Source: Triplophysa rosa | Taxonomy: Eukaryota > Chordata > Actinopteri > Cypriniformes > Nemacheilidae | Assembly (NCBI RefSeq): GCF_024868665.1 | Contig: NC_079902.1 | Span: forward strand, 12,614,550-12,678,549 | Reading direction: 5' to 3' | Length of the DNA stretch: 64,000 nucleotides | Part shown: positions 35,503 to 46,926 of the stretch, piece by piece | Layout: each line of letters starts with the position of its first letter | Position numbering within the stretch: position 1 is the stretch's first letter | Translations under genes and position numbers: made by a program | Notes under the pieces: model-generated | What the model saw: the letters and a program-made list of their open reading frames with translations, nothing else | What the model was told of the DNA's origin: nothing | The model's database searches: none

Positions 35503-37956
35503 CTGCTACACAAAACAGAAATTATACAGGTTCAGTGGGTGGCATAGATCAAACATAAACACACAGCAAACACTGCAAAATCTAATCACCACAATTTCTA
35601 TTTCTTTAAATAAACTAAATCATATGTGGTGAACCAGTAGTGTTTTTAAAACAACTGAATGTGTACTACCACAGAAACAACAATTATCACTGTGACTGAA
35701 CAACAGCTCCCGGGTTTGCTCTGAGATAATCCAGCACGGGCATTAAGGGCTATTCAATGTGCTAACAAACAGTATCACAGACAGCCAAATTGAACCATCG
35801 GCAAGCTGGTTTAGATGGACGGACATCTGCATGATAGTAACACGCTGCACGAAAACACACTGAACACACACAGACAAAATCTGACATGGGAAAAGGATCA
35901 CTACACTGCATTTTAGATCAAAAGATGAACAACCAGAGCAAATACCTCTTTAGATACTTCGACCTGTTCATCATCACTTATTCCACACTCACGTACCACG
36001 AGCAGCAGAGGGCAGCCTTTGGAACAGGCCATAACACCAGATGGGACAAACACCTCTATGAACGTTTCTATATAACAAACTCAACTATAAATGTTCTTTG
36101 GACAAAGCCAGTTCGATTATGACAGCAGTGTGTGTACATATAAACATAAACAGAGTCATGCAGGTTTGTGCCATTAGGCCACACCCAATTAAAAGCCGCA
36201 ATATAATACAAAAATAAACAGCCACAACTAAAACCATACATATCTTGTACAATTTTTTCTTAAAACGTGCAGTACTGCTAAGACCAAAGATAACGTTAAA
36301 AAAAACGAATTTACCATTTCTAGCACTGCCTTCATTTGAACTGATTTGGGAAATATTCCCCACGCCCCAGATTTGCCTTCATGTTATCTTCAGCACTACA
36401 CGAGGTGGACACTGCAGCTCACAACATCCAGGAAAACTGCAGTCGCAGACCCAGAGATGAAAATACAGCAGAGACCCTGCTGATGCACAACACCATTGAA
36501 TCACTACAGCTGACACAACATACTGTACCATCCTGCTTACAACAAACTGTCAGCTTTTTACTATTATTCTTGCCCAAATGTCAAATTGACAGCAAATGAT
36601 GTAACCCAGTTATATTATCAGCTGTATTACAACAGAAGCTGTAACACCAGTAAAATGAAACATTAGGGAAAGACCCGCTGCCCTTTTCTGTTTTACACAA
36701 AGGCTTGATGATAATCATGCTGTAAATTATTCCAGGGACGCCGCCTGTCTTCCTCTGCACCAAATCGGGGAATTTGCAGACTCATTTCATTTAACGTCTC
36801 TCAGGTGACTGCAGGCTATGAATGCTAATGAGGATCTTGGACACTCATTCAGATCATAGCCTCCGCTATACCACACAACAGGGATGTGCCTGGGCTCACG
36901 CTCAACAGCCTTCACAACACATCACACAGTGACCCCTGCAGTATTTCTGTGGAACGTGTGTCACAACACCATCATGCTTCTGGAAACTGGCAGTTTGAAA
37001 AGGAGGAGGGCAGCGCTCGCTGTGAGGTTGTCCAAATATCCACTCGTCATGGATTAGAGCTGACCTGATGCGTTTTAGATGTAGATCTGTCATACAAAAC
37101 ATTAATTATACTGAAGAGAAGCTGCAGCGCACATATTTTTGATGTTTTGTTTCTATCAACTTCAAAAAGATCGATCTTTGTTCATCTCCACTATGCGTTT
37201 CTTACGAAACATATGGAAGCTCCATACAAACCTCAAACAAAATGAAAAACATTCACACACAGACCTCAGAGTGTGTCATGTATTAAATGTCTATAAAATC
37301 TATATAGAGTCTGGCTTTAGGGGTTTCTAGTCTGTAAATGTTGAAAATCCACCGCTTTAAAACATCAGTGATCGTCACTCGACGAAAAAGGAACTATTTT
37401 AGACAAACCCAAGTGCATGTTTGTGTGAGCCCTCAGAGAGACCACAGAGCGATCCTCCCTCACTGCAGCGCTTTTAACAGAATCTAGACAGAAGTTGGGG
37501 TTATTTTCTGTACTTTGCCTATAAATACTATGGATGGTCACATGACTGCAGACACTTGTAAGGAAAGGTCTTGATGACATCATCACGCAGCCTACTGATG
37601 AGCACTTGATGTTATCACTGCAGTGCTTTCTAGAAATGACTAATGCTCTGTACTCTCTGTAACTTTCACACTCTCGCTTTCATTCGTTCCCTGTTCCCTC
37701 TTTCTCACACATTTGTTCTTTTTCAGTTCAGCATTTTATTCCTATAACCTTCTATCACCTATAGCTTCGTGTTTGTTATTATCTTCTAAATAATATAATA
37801 TACTGTAATATAATGTAATATAATATGCTTTCCTATATTAAATTAACACAACACACTACAACATGATAAAATAACATGATATAATATAATAATGGGACAC
37901 TTTAAATATGTCAGAAGAAAGAAAAACAAACCTTACCCTTTTTGGGGGCCTCTTAC

Positions 37957-38042
37957 CTCCAATGTGTCCACAGAGCTGCTCTCTTTAAATCCATTTTGTA
38001 CCGCATTCATTTGCAGGGTTACCTCATAGCATTCCTGAATAT
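37957..38042 (-). CDS. dlg3: dlg3 exon completing L27 (DIQECYEVTL)
   Basis: 86-base exon with acceptor tattcacag and donor gtaaga. With the carried-over G it reads DIQECYEVTLQMNAVQNGFK, then ESSSVDTLE. DLG L27 domains are followed by D-I-Q-E-x-Y-E-V-T-L, so this is the next exon after 45897-46028, about 7.9 kb away. It ends on a complete codon. The remaining residues form a polar linker. Recognition of the D-I-Q-E-x-Y-E-V-T-L block is firm. Confidence 0.85.
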
Positions 38043-38663
38043 CTGTGAATAAACAATTTTAGTATTTAAGATGAAATGTCTTGTATGTCTGCTTAGCAAA
38101 TGTATACACACAATCAAAGCTCAAAAAAAGGACATAAACACATTATAAAAGAAAACCATACTGGTTTTGGAAGAAATGAGGGTGGGTTAATAATTTTCCC
38201 TTTTAGTTGGACTGTTTCTTTAATAGTCCACATTACAATGATAAAAGCCCTGACAAAAACCACAGGTGCACACTGGTCAAGAGCAATGTTGACCTGAGAC
38301 TTATCTCGAGTATCTGTCCAACTATTGTGGGTCTCTATAAATATCACCCAGCAGCCTTATCCAGAATTCCTGTCCATACTGGGTTTAGAAAGTCAATGCA
38401 GTAAAGCTCAGTAACGCTCACAGAGAGGCTTCTAATATGACTCACTCTTGATAGCACAGGGCCTGCACAAATAGTTTGTGCAAACTGGAACAATTGGAAA
38501 AAACCAGTACACAGTAATGCAGAGCTGAAAAAGCTTTTCAAAATAAAAGCTCCTGAGATTGTTTGATGTAAACAGTAACATTTCTAAATTGAATAATACA
38601 TTTTAAATTATACCAAGTATTTGTGTATTCTCAAAGTGGTTGTGTCTTCTTAACAGCATCTTT

Positions 38664-39617
38664 TTAAAGTAAAAATGAAAATGATGTCTTCATTTACTCA
38701 TCCTCAATCTGTTCCAAATCTGTATAAATTACTTTGTTCTGATGAACACAAAGAAAGATATTTGGAAGAATGCTTGTAACCAAACAGTTCTTGGCCACCA
38801 TTGACTACCATAGTATGGGAAAAATTTCAATGAAATTTTCTTTGTTCTGTTGAACACAAAAGAAGATATTTTGAAGAATGTAGGGAAGCAAACAGTTCCT
38901 ACAATATGATTGTCAATGGTGGCCAAGCACTGTTTGGTTACAAGTATTCTTCAAAATATCTTTCTCTGCGTTCATCAGAACAAAGAAATTTAGGGTGATT
39001 TCACATTTAGTTCGATTGCTCCCCCTCCCCTGCCCCCGCTGGACTGCGTTCATATTTTTTATTTTTTTAGGTCCGAACCGCGGGTCACTTGTGTCATCAA
39101 GCCTGCAGCTGTTTACCCTGTCGGTTGTAACGATAACGCATGAGAAGGCGGCAAAATGCATAACATTGCTCGCTTCACTTTTACACATTTATGTTTTTGA
39201 ATCGTTAGTTTTGTTTCCAAAGCTTCAGTGCATAACGGCACTTTCGTCTGTCTTATGAATGTACTGCAAATGCTCTTAAAAACGCTGAAGGCGAACAGAA
39301 ATGAGATGTACAGCTCTCGTCAGAAAAGTGAGTGAAACACGCACAAGCACAACATTTTCACAAATAATACTTCATTAATAGCGGTTCACTTCCGCGATTT
39401 GGTACGATTGCGTTCATATCAGCAGCGAAGCGTACTGGAGTTCACATGAACCCTGGTTCGAAAGATAGCGTTCACTTCATCCAAACGAACCGAACTCTGA
39501 CTTAATCGAACCCGGGTGCGCACCAAAAGTGCTAATGTGAAACCGCCCTATACACATTTGAAACAACACTAGAAAATGATGACAGAATTTTTATTTTTGG
39601 GTGAACTGTCCCTTTAA
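38664..39617. mobile_element. Angel-like element interrupted by a second transposon
   Basis: Left part to gaacaaagaaatt (38990) and right part from tatacacatttgaaac (39551) to aactgtccctttaa rebuild one long Angel copy. The middle is another element. Confidence 0.8.
38991..39550. mobile_element. Non-autonomous DNA transposon nested in Angel
   Basis: Inverted ends gggtgatttcacatt and (reverse complement) gggcggtttcacatt. The target appears to be TA within aaatttatacac, judged from intact Angel copies. Ends resemble the 21424 element. No transposase recognised. Confidence 0.65.
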
Positions 39618-41130
39618 TACCAAAGCTGCAACTAACAACCAAGCCGCAGTCAGACTTGACTTTGAGCATGCCAAGATCGTTCGGACGGTGGTATGAAAAT
39701 GGGTGGTGCGATTCCTCCATTTTTTACATTTCTGTACCGAGAGGTCACGCTGTGACGTTTTGATCTTCTATTGGTCTCACACACTCACGTGATGCGAATT
39801 CGCAGGTCAGAGTTCACCAAACTTTGCTACGCAGCAAAATGCGAAATATCGTTGGATGGGCTTGCGTTTCCGGTCTGTCGCATTCGCATGTGTATGAATG
39901 GAAGTCAATGGAGGGAAAAGCGGATTTACCCGATGCAGAAGCGAAGAAATAGGATACACTAATTCACAAAGTGCAACTTTCTTTTCATAGAAATACATTT
40001 TTCATTACTTTAAAGTTGCGTCTGAGGTTCCCTGTGCATAGTACACCCAACAAATCTGTTATAAAATTAGTTGCCAATTAGTATTTATCAATTTTATTAA
40101 CAGTAGTAGCCCTATTTAACACCTTCTCTGTGCACAATATAAGCACATTCTCATAAATTGTATTTACTTAGACCATAAATAAAAAAGGAAGCATCTAAAA
40201 GTTAAAAAAAGGCCTGACTAAACACTTTCTCTACTTCGAGTAACCAGTTACGCAGCTAAAGCTTCGCTGTTCATTACCTCCATAACTCCATGCCCATTCC
40301 TCCCCCTTAAATCCAAAACTATTTGTGTCCTCACCCACCCTTTCTACCCTCCACACGTCTTACCTCATTTACCTCTAAGGTCACTAACTGCCTATGGCCT
40401 GTGGTCACCAACAGAGGAGCGACCAGCTGATGAGAATGGAGGGAGACAATACTGCTGATGTCACCCCCACTCCCACAGGGGCGCACAGCCCGCAACTAAT
40501 AACATAACAAGATGCTTGTTACCTCGCCATGCCTTTGAAGTGCGACACGCTCTGAGCCCCCTTCACCGAGCGAATCCTTTTTAAGACGGAACAAGAAAGA
40601 GCTAGCAAGAAAACAAACTCTTTTTATGGAGCCGTGAAGAAAATAGGGATAGAACTTGGACTGCCGATGCATGTGCATGTGTGGGGGGGCTGTTAGGGGC
40701 AGTAATGGAGTCCCACTGGGGTGCAGCAGGAAAGACAGTAGAAGAAAGGGGCTATGTGACTCATCATGGCTGTGTCTGTGTGAGCCAGTGTGAGTGGGAG
40801 GGAACAGTGTGTGGGAAGCCGTTTTACTGCCTGGCTGGCCAACGCCAGATGAGAGAGAGAGAGAGAGAAGACAAAAGGACACAGGGAAAGTAAACTAGAG
40901 ACTTCCATTAAATAGCAGATGATTATAACACATTCAGCTGTGTGATGAACAGAACTATATGAGTGTCAGGCAGAAACACCTCCTTGTTGAGTGAAGCTGT
41001 CTTTAATGTTAAATTTTAAAGATGTGTAAGCATGAATTATGTCTTCGTCGAGGAGACCTTACCCTATAAATTACTGATTGAAACATAGCAGATCATGATT
41101 ATTCATATCTGTCTGTTCTTTTTCTGAGCA

Positions 41131-41418
41131 TTCAAAGTGATATTTCACCCAAACATTTTGTCATCATTGACTCACCCTCATAGCAGACCTGTATGACTTT
41201 CTTCCTTCTGCAGAACACAAAAGAAGATATTTTGAAGAATGTCAGTAACCAAACAATATTGGCTCCCATTGACTTCCATGGTATGGACACTTCTTAAAAT
41301 ATCTTCTTTTGACAGAAGTAAGAGTCAAATAAAGGTTTTAAATGGCATGAGGGTTAATGAATAAGTTATTTTATATTTTTTATATTATGGTTTATTTTTG
41401 GGTGAACTGTCTCTTTAA
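41131..41418. mobile_element. Angel-like element, first of a tandem pair
   Basis: From ttcaaagtgatatttcaccc to gggtgaactgtctctttaa. Its final TTAA (41415-41418) is also the first TTAA of the next copy. Confidence 0.75.
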
Positions 41419-41706
41419 AGGAATAGTTCAACCAAAAATTAAGATTCTGTCACTGTTTATACTCACAATCAAGTTGTTCTAAAACTGTATAAAAGTTCTG
41501 CTGAACACAAAATAAGTTGTTTTTAAAAATGTGGGAAACTAAACCGTTCTGGGGCACCTACCATAGTAATTTTCCCTATTATGGAAGTCAATAGTGCCCC
41601 AAAACTATTTGGTTCTGTGTGTTCAGCAGACCAATGAAATTTACACAGATTAGAACAACTTGAGGGTGAGTAAATGATGACAGAATAGGGTGACATATCC
41701 CTTTAA
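41415..41706. mobile_element. Angel-like element, second of a tandem pair
   Basis: From ttaaaggaatagttcaacc to gacatatccctttaa, with tagtgccccaaaactatttg inside. Head-to-tail with the previous copy. Confidence 0.8.
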
Positions 41707-42098
41707 GAACCTGGCTATATTTAAACATAGCCTACATGATACATGACTGCATTTTTACTGCTGTATATACACCTTTCAAACTCAGATGTCTCAAACATAT
41801 TTCAATACTTTTGATATACAGGCACATTTATTGCAGACGGATGAAGTTGTGGTAACTTTTTTCCCAACAAAAAACTTTCCAGCAGTATGTTCCCTGAACT
41901 CAGTAAATCCTAAAAGACCGCATGAATTCCTGGCCACTGAACAAAAAAAGCTTATTTTGCGTAACTACAAGTCCCTTCAGGCAGAGTTGCTTTTGCAGAA
42001 CTGATGTTTTTCAATGGGTTTAACACTTAATTTCTATGTCAATATGCAGTGGACACACTGGATTTGTTGGAGCTGTGTTTAAACATTTGGTTGGTATG

Positions 42099-42345
42099 TT
42101 AAGGGATAGTTTGCCAAAAAAAAACTAAAATTCTTAGTCACCGTCATGTCATTCCAAATCTCTGACTTTCTGCAGAACACAAAAGAATATATTTTTGGTA
42201 AAACTGACATCCATTGACTTCCATTGTATGGACACAGAACCACTGTGACATTTCTCAAAATATCAGAACAAAAGTCATATCGTTTTTGACCGACATGATG
42301 GTGAATAAATGATGACAGAAGTTTTATTTTTTAGTAAATTATCGA
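42099..42345. mobile_element. Angel-like element, worn
   Basis: Starts ttaagggatagtttgcc; contains ctgcagaacacaaaagaata and gtgaataaatgatgacagaa; the right terminus is degraded. Confidence 0.7.
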
Positions 42346-43433
42346 CTTGCAACCTGTGCATTGAACCGATAGTTCACAGAATCTGAAACGTTATTCAAAC
42401 AATGCTGGTTTCATTCATGAGAGATTAGTGCTTAGAATGTAAAACAGACACACTTGTGTATCTGGAAAGAACTTAAATAAGATAAAAACAGCCTTTTAAT
42501 ACCCAGCAATGTAAACCTGCATGTTAAAATTAGGGCATGTAACCCGTCCTAGTATGTTTGGGAACAAAGGGATGAGTGTGCAGTTAGGGAAACCTTTGTT
42601 CAGAATTGTGCAATCATGCGGACAACCAAACAAATCCACAGTCGAATCTTCCACCCTCCCATAGTGCATCACAGGGCTGTATTGTTTCAAGCCGCAACTG
42701 TATACATCCCATACATGCGATGATCATTAATTTGTTGTTCTAATTCCTATGTTTTATGTGGCATCAATTCATTTTTGAATGACTGGAGATTACATGTGAT
42801 CTCCAAATGTCTATAATTATTTGCATGCAACAGATATTATTCACACACTACGGCATGCAGCTCGTAAAAACACTTAGCAAAAGAAGAGATATTTCGCTAG
42901 AATTCATATTGTATTACGTTTTTAAACTCTGGCCAACACCCAAGAGGCTGGAGAGATGATTGAAACCACATGTTGCTCAGAGCTCAGCCTTACATGACCT
43001 CTCTCCTCAGTACCTGAGAGACAGAAAGGGTCGACCTCCACAAAAGTTACCCTAATCTGGCCTGAGAGCAGATATGTCACTGCGGCCTTGAACTATTTGT
43101 TTATCAATCTACCTACACTTAGCCCACATTCTTGCTGATGATCTGACCTCTTTCTGGAATGTGAGGAATTCTTATCCGCTATGCCAGTTTCAGGCTGTGG
43201 GTCTGATTCAAACTGAGATAAATGAAGGGCATTTACAACATCTGTTAGGTCTGCTGTAGTTGGACAGTTTTATTAGGGGCATAGTAAAGCACATATATCT
43301 AAATGCCAGGAGACAGGAGCCATTTTTCTTTTATAAAAAATGATTTATTACCCTTTAGCATTGAATCACAACGCTCACACTTAAAAAATGAATAAACACG
43401 TTCAAGTTACTGACACTTTCTGTCACAGTATAG

Positions 43434-43906
43434 TCTCGCGAAGCTTTCGCCGCTTTCTTTGGCCAAGGCCCGCCCAAGAGGCCATATGACTGACAGGTAA
43501 AGCAACCAATCACATTTCGTTTTGTGCCACATCATGTTAAGAGGCGTGGAAATGTACCGGCAGTAACAGACCGGTATACATTCACGAACGTGTCAAAAGT
43601 TAACAGCAACAACAACGATTACAAGTTTATGCCGTGAACCTCGCATACTTTTAAGAATTAGAAAGCGTTTAGTCGATCGTGATGAATTCTAAAAGCAATC
43701 GTTGTAAACACGACAGCTTACTTCTTAGATCAGACGGCTTCGTGTTGCTTCCAGGCGAACCGTTAAAGAACGCGACACGCAAGTCTCCCGGAAATCCTGT
43801 GAAATTCAACCAATCAGATGACGACTTTGAACGTGCTGAAGTGTTTCCAGAAAAGTCTGCCTTATGCATCAGATGTTTAGCCAACGGTCTGTAGGTGTGA
43901 CATCTA
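43434..43906. mobile_element. Unclassified 473-base insertion with 12-base flanking repeats
   Basis: gtcacagtatag stands directly on both sides (43422-43433 and 43907-43918). The interior is more GC- and CpG-rich than its surroundings and has a 71-codon ORF on the plus strand (43679-43894: MNSKSNRCKHDSLLLRSDGF onward) that I do not recognise. The flanking repeat looks like a target-site duplication. Confidence 0.5.
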
Positions 43907-43945
43907 GTCACAGTATAGAGGCGCATACGTATCACATAAAAGCCC

Positions 43946-44198
43946 TTAAAGTGATAGTTCACGCAAATAACATGTCATGTCATTTAAACCTGTGCATGGC
44001 TCTTTCTTCGGTGGAAGGGAAAATAAGTTATTTTGAGAAATGTCTCAGTGGTTTTGTACCCATACAATGGAAGTCAATGGATGCCATGTGTTGTCTGGAT
44101 AACAACATTCTTCAAAATATCTTCTTTCGTGTTCTGAGAAAGAAAGAGTCATACAGGTTTGGAAAGACATGATAAAAATGATTCTTTTTTTGCTTTAA
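43946..44198. mobile_element. Angel-like element
   Basis: TTAA flanks. Left end ttaaagtgatagttcacgc; interior acaacattcttcaaaatatc and ttcgtgttctgagaaagaaa. Confidence 0.75.
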
Positions 44199-44813
44199 GA
44201 GACTATACTTTTTGACAAAAAGTTTAATTTATGTATTATTCAAGAGGATTATCCAAAATTACAAAGTCAATGTGTGTGATTTTTTTATGTTTTTCTCATA
44301 CACAAGATCATATGTGATAAGTATGTGCCATAGAGCTCTTGAGAAACCCCAGAGGTTAAAATCAGGGGAAACCTGTCTCTCTCCTCACTACAGTCCCATG
44401 GCAACACAACCCCATGGCTAGGTCACAGCCCCTGTGGTAGTACCCGTGAACATCACAGCAGCAGCAGGCCTCATTACAGCCTGGGCCTGGTAATTAAGAT
44501 AACCACTCAACCATTTCATAATGGGACTAATTTGTTTCCTTTGCAGAACAAACACTAAAAATAAGTTAGGAAGGGTTTTTTTAGTGCGAAGGAAAAAGAC
44601 AAGCATGACAGTGTGACCTACTGTTGCTTATCGTAGATTAGCGCATCCAAAAATGTATACGTAACACTATATTGCCATCCACACAACAAGATTTATTGTA
44701 TTTTCAAATGACATGAGAGTTAATAAACATTGACTATATATTCATTTATGGGTGAACTCTTGCTTTAAGACACTGCAAAATGATCAGCTATATGTTTTGG
44801 GAATCTCTTGCAG

Positions 44814-45236
44814 CGTCCCAATTCGCCTACTTATACTATGCCCTTAAAGTATGTACTGCTTTTGTTATGGAAAAGTATTTACATTTTAGTGTGTAGCAAA
44901 ACTGTATGCACGCACTGGGACATACTAGCGCGAAACGGAATGGCCATTGTTGCTTAGACGACTCTGTGATCCTTAACATCAAAATACAGCTCTTCCTCGC
45001 ATTTAAGTATTTATTCATTCATTATTTCGTATGTAATGTTTACTATATATTGTATGTCTTTTATTTATTTTTATTAATGCAGTGTAGCGTCACTGAACTC
45101 CGCCCTCTCGTGCTGAATTGTGGGTAATATCAGCCGTTTAGTGTCCATGGATTCACACTTCGAATTTTCACCGGAAACAGTAGACCATTCGAGTACTTTG
45201 AGAATACTCATTTCAGCATACTATGATTTGGGACAT
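44814..45236. mobile_element. Probable DNA transposon relic
   Basis: Starts gcgtcccaattcgcctactt and ends catactatgatttgggac, whose reverse complement (gtcccaaatcatagtatg) resembles the start. No transposase frame. Confidence 0.45.
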
Positions 45237-45896
45237 ACTAAATCTATTTTCTTCAGTTTGCTCTTAGTTTGGTTGTGGCATGACATCCTCATTAGCAGCA
45301 AATAAATGTGATTTTTTTTTTAGAAGTAACTGAGAAGTGATTCAACTGATAGAGCATATCTACAGAGTTCATTTATCAACCGGGGTTGTAGAAGTCTGAC
45401 TCGTGGTGAAAAGCTGAAAGGAAGCGTTTTGTCATTTATAAATTAAGCTCTCGAAACCCTGGAAAAGATCAAACATGAGCCATTACAACAGTGAAGACTC
45501 ATTTAATATGATTTCATTAAATAAAAGGTATGGGTCAACACAGACAACCCTTTGTTGTAAACTGTAAGAACCCTTTCATGTGTATTAATCCAATAAATCA
45601 AAACTCTGCTAATGTCATGTGTAAATAAATGCCTGTTTACCTTTCCTCTGGGTTCAAAAATACATATTTTCTGTTTCCCTAAACAAAATAACCCATTGGT
45701 AGGGTTCAACAGCCTTTAGCTGCTCCACAGAAAAAATCAAAACGTATTTTAGAAAAAATACCAGTAGTGCATATAAAGTTGAACAAAACGTAACAGGACA
45801 GAATGAGCTGGAGTCCTTAAATATGTGATAATAATAAGACAGTGAATCATTATTTGTTTTGAGAGCCATTACAGTTTACACAGAAACAAACCTCAC

Positions 45897-46028
45897 CCAG
45901 CAGAGCCTGAAAAAGGTGGCTACCAAAGATGGCAGAGACCTTTTCCACACTGATCTTCAGAGACTGCTCCTCTGGGCTGGTCAGACTAGCTTGGTACTGC
46001 TTCAGTAATCCAACTGCTCTTTTAGTAT
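45897..46028 (-). CDS. dlg3: dlg3 exon encoding the L27 domain core
   Basis: 132-base exon with acceptor ttcag at 46029 and donor gtgagg below 45897. It reads TKRAVGLLKQYQASLTSPEE then QSLKISVEKVSAIFGSHLFQ and ALL. The spacing of leucines, the acidic linker and the final S-x-LFQALL are those of the L27 domain of DLG1-type MAGUKs, which mediates heteromeric assembly with other L27 scaffolds at membranes. It enters with two bases and leaves with one (CTG CTG G), as expected before the D-I-Q-E exon. It sits on the same strand as gdpd2 and the SAP102-type exon, which supports dlg3. Confidence 0.85.
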
Positions 46029-46830
46029 CTGAAATAAAGAACATGGAAAAATCATGTTACTATTCTACAATTTGTTTCAATGCTTGTCGTGTTACACACA
46101 TTCTATATGGGACACTGTGAACACTTTGAGTTGTTCAGACAGTATGTGCAATTCTGAAGAGCGTTCTAGTGCACTAGTTAGACACGGAAGCGGTCTACTT
46201 GCCTATATTTATAAGAGCCCCTTAAAGGGGTGTGTAGCCAGATGTTCAACTTAACCAAAGCATTAAAAGAACATTTTTTTAACACGCAGATAAAAATAAA
46301 TGAAAAGCACACACTGTTCTGATGGGAGACAACTTATGCGACTGTTCGTGGACAAATGCAATTGCTTTGGATAACAAATAATGATAGTCCTTTATTAGCT
46401 AGTTAATTAACACATTTCAGTTCCTTTAAAGTTCAAGCAGGTGCCATAGTAGAGTTATTACATTACAGTTTTTACAGTTAATTCCATTTATTCACACTTA
46501 CAGACTGTCATTTAAAACCTATTTTTTGGAAGTTTTTGGAAGAACTGTCCTTTTAAAGCATATCTACTGTATTAATAAGTATAATATTTTTTTAACTTCA
46601 AGTATGTATTTGGCTTCAGGTGCCGGGTTAAGGGAGGAGGTTACAGGAAGGAGGTACCACATAAACATCATTTTGTGATGTCTTAAATAGGGTCTTTCAC
46701 GAGCTTCTGTAAATAACAACGCAGTTACATGAACTTTAGGTTTATACTTCCTGTTTCCCAAGGGAGTTTCCTAAATAAACCTATTTTAAAATCCACATAT
46801 CGTTAACGAGAAAAAGCTAAACAAACTTAC

Positions 46831-46852
46831 TGGAAGCGATGAATGTGGTCAT
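46831..46852 (-). CDS. dlg3: dlg3 L27 isoform, alternative candidate start exon (MTTFIAS)
   Basis: Minus-strand ATGACCACATTCATCGCTTCCA followed by a gtaagt donor. One base carries over, so it also joins the L27 exon in frame, giving MTTFIASNTKRAVG. It lies inside the intron of the MVHKY exon. If instead the stretch from the upstream tag acceptor (about 46866) were spliced after the MVHKY exon as a 35-base microexon, the frame would break, so the two look mutually exclusive. It may be a chance ATG plus donor. Confidence 0.35.
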
Positions 46853-46910
46853 GGATATCGACGTTGACTAGATAATAACGACAAAACGTGATTCAGATTT
46901 GACGACTTAC

Positions 46911-46926
46911 CATATTTGTGGACCAT
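46911..46926 (-). CDS. dlg3: dlg3 L27 isoform, candidate start exon (MVHKY)
   Basis: A 16-base coding stretch, ATGGTCCACAAATATG, followed directly by a strong donor (gtaagt). Spliced to the L27 exon at 46028 it reads MVHKYDTKRAVGLLKQYQ. This matches the pattern of L27-bearing DLG proteins, where a short basic leader precedes D-T-x-R-A. The phase (one base carried over) fits exactly. A second possible start exon lies 59 bases downstream, at 46831-46852. The start choice is inference; transcripts would settle it. Confidence 0.65.

Noticed and set aside
39720..39960. Possible further DNA-transposon relic (tgaatggaagtcaatggag and CpG-rich flanks)
   Set aside because: Feels repetitive, but no terminal repeats or target duplication could be defined.
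40364..40454. Possible minus-strand exon (reads about 29 codons, ends GAG before gtaaga)
   Set aside because: Its open frame would need a phase-2 entry, which does not fit between the dlg3 L27 exons, and no motif is recognisable.
43679..43894. 71-codon ORF as a real gene
   Set aside because: No recognisable domain, and it lies inside a segment that looks like an insertion; kept as part of that element only.
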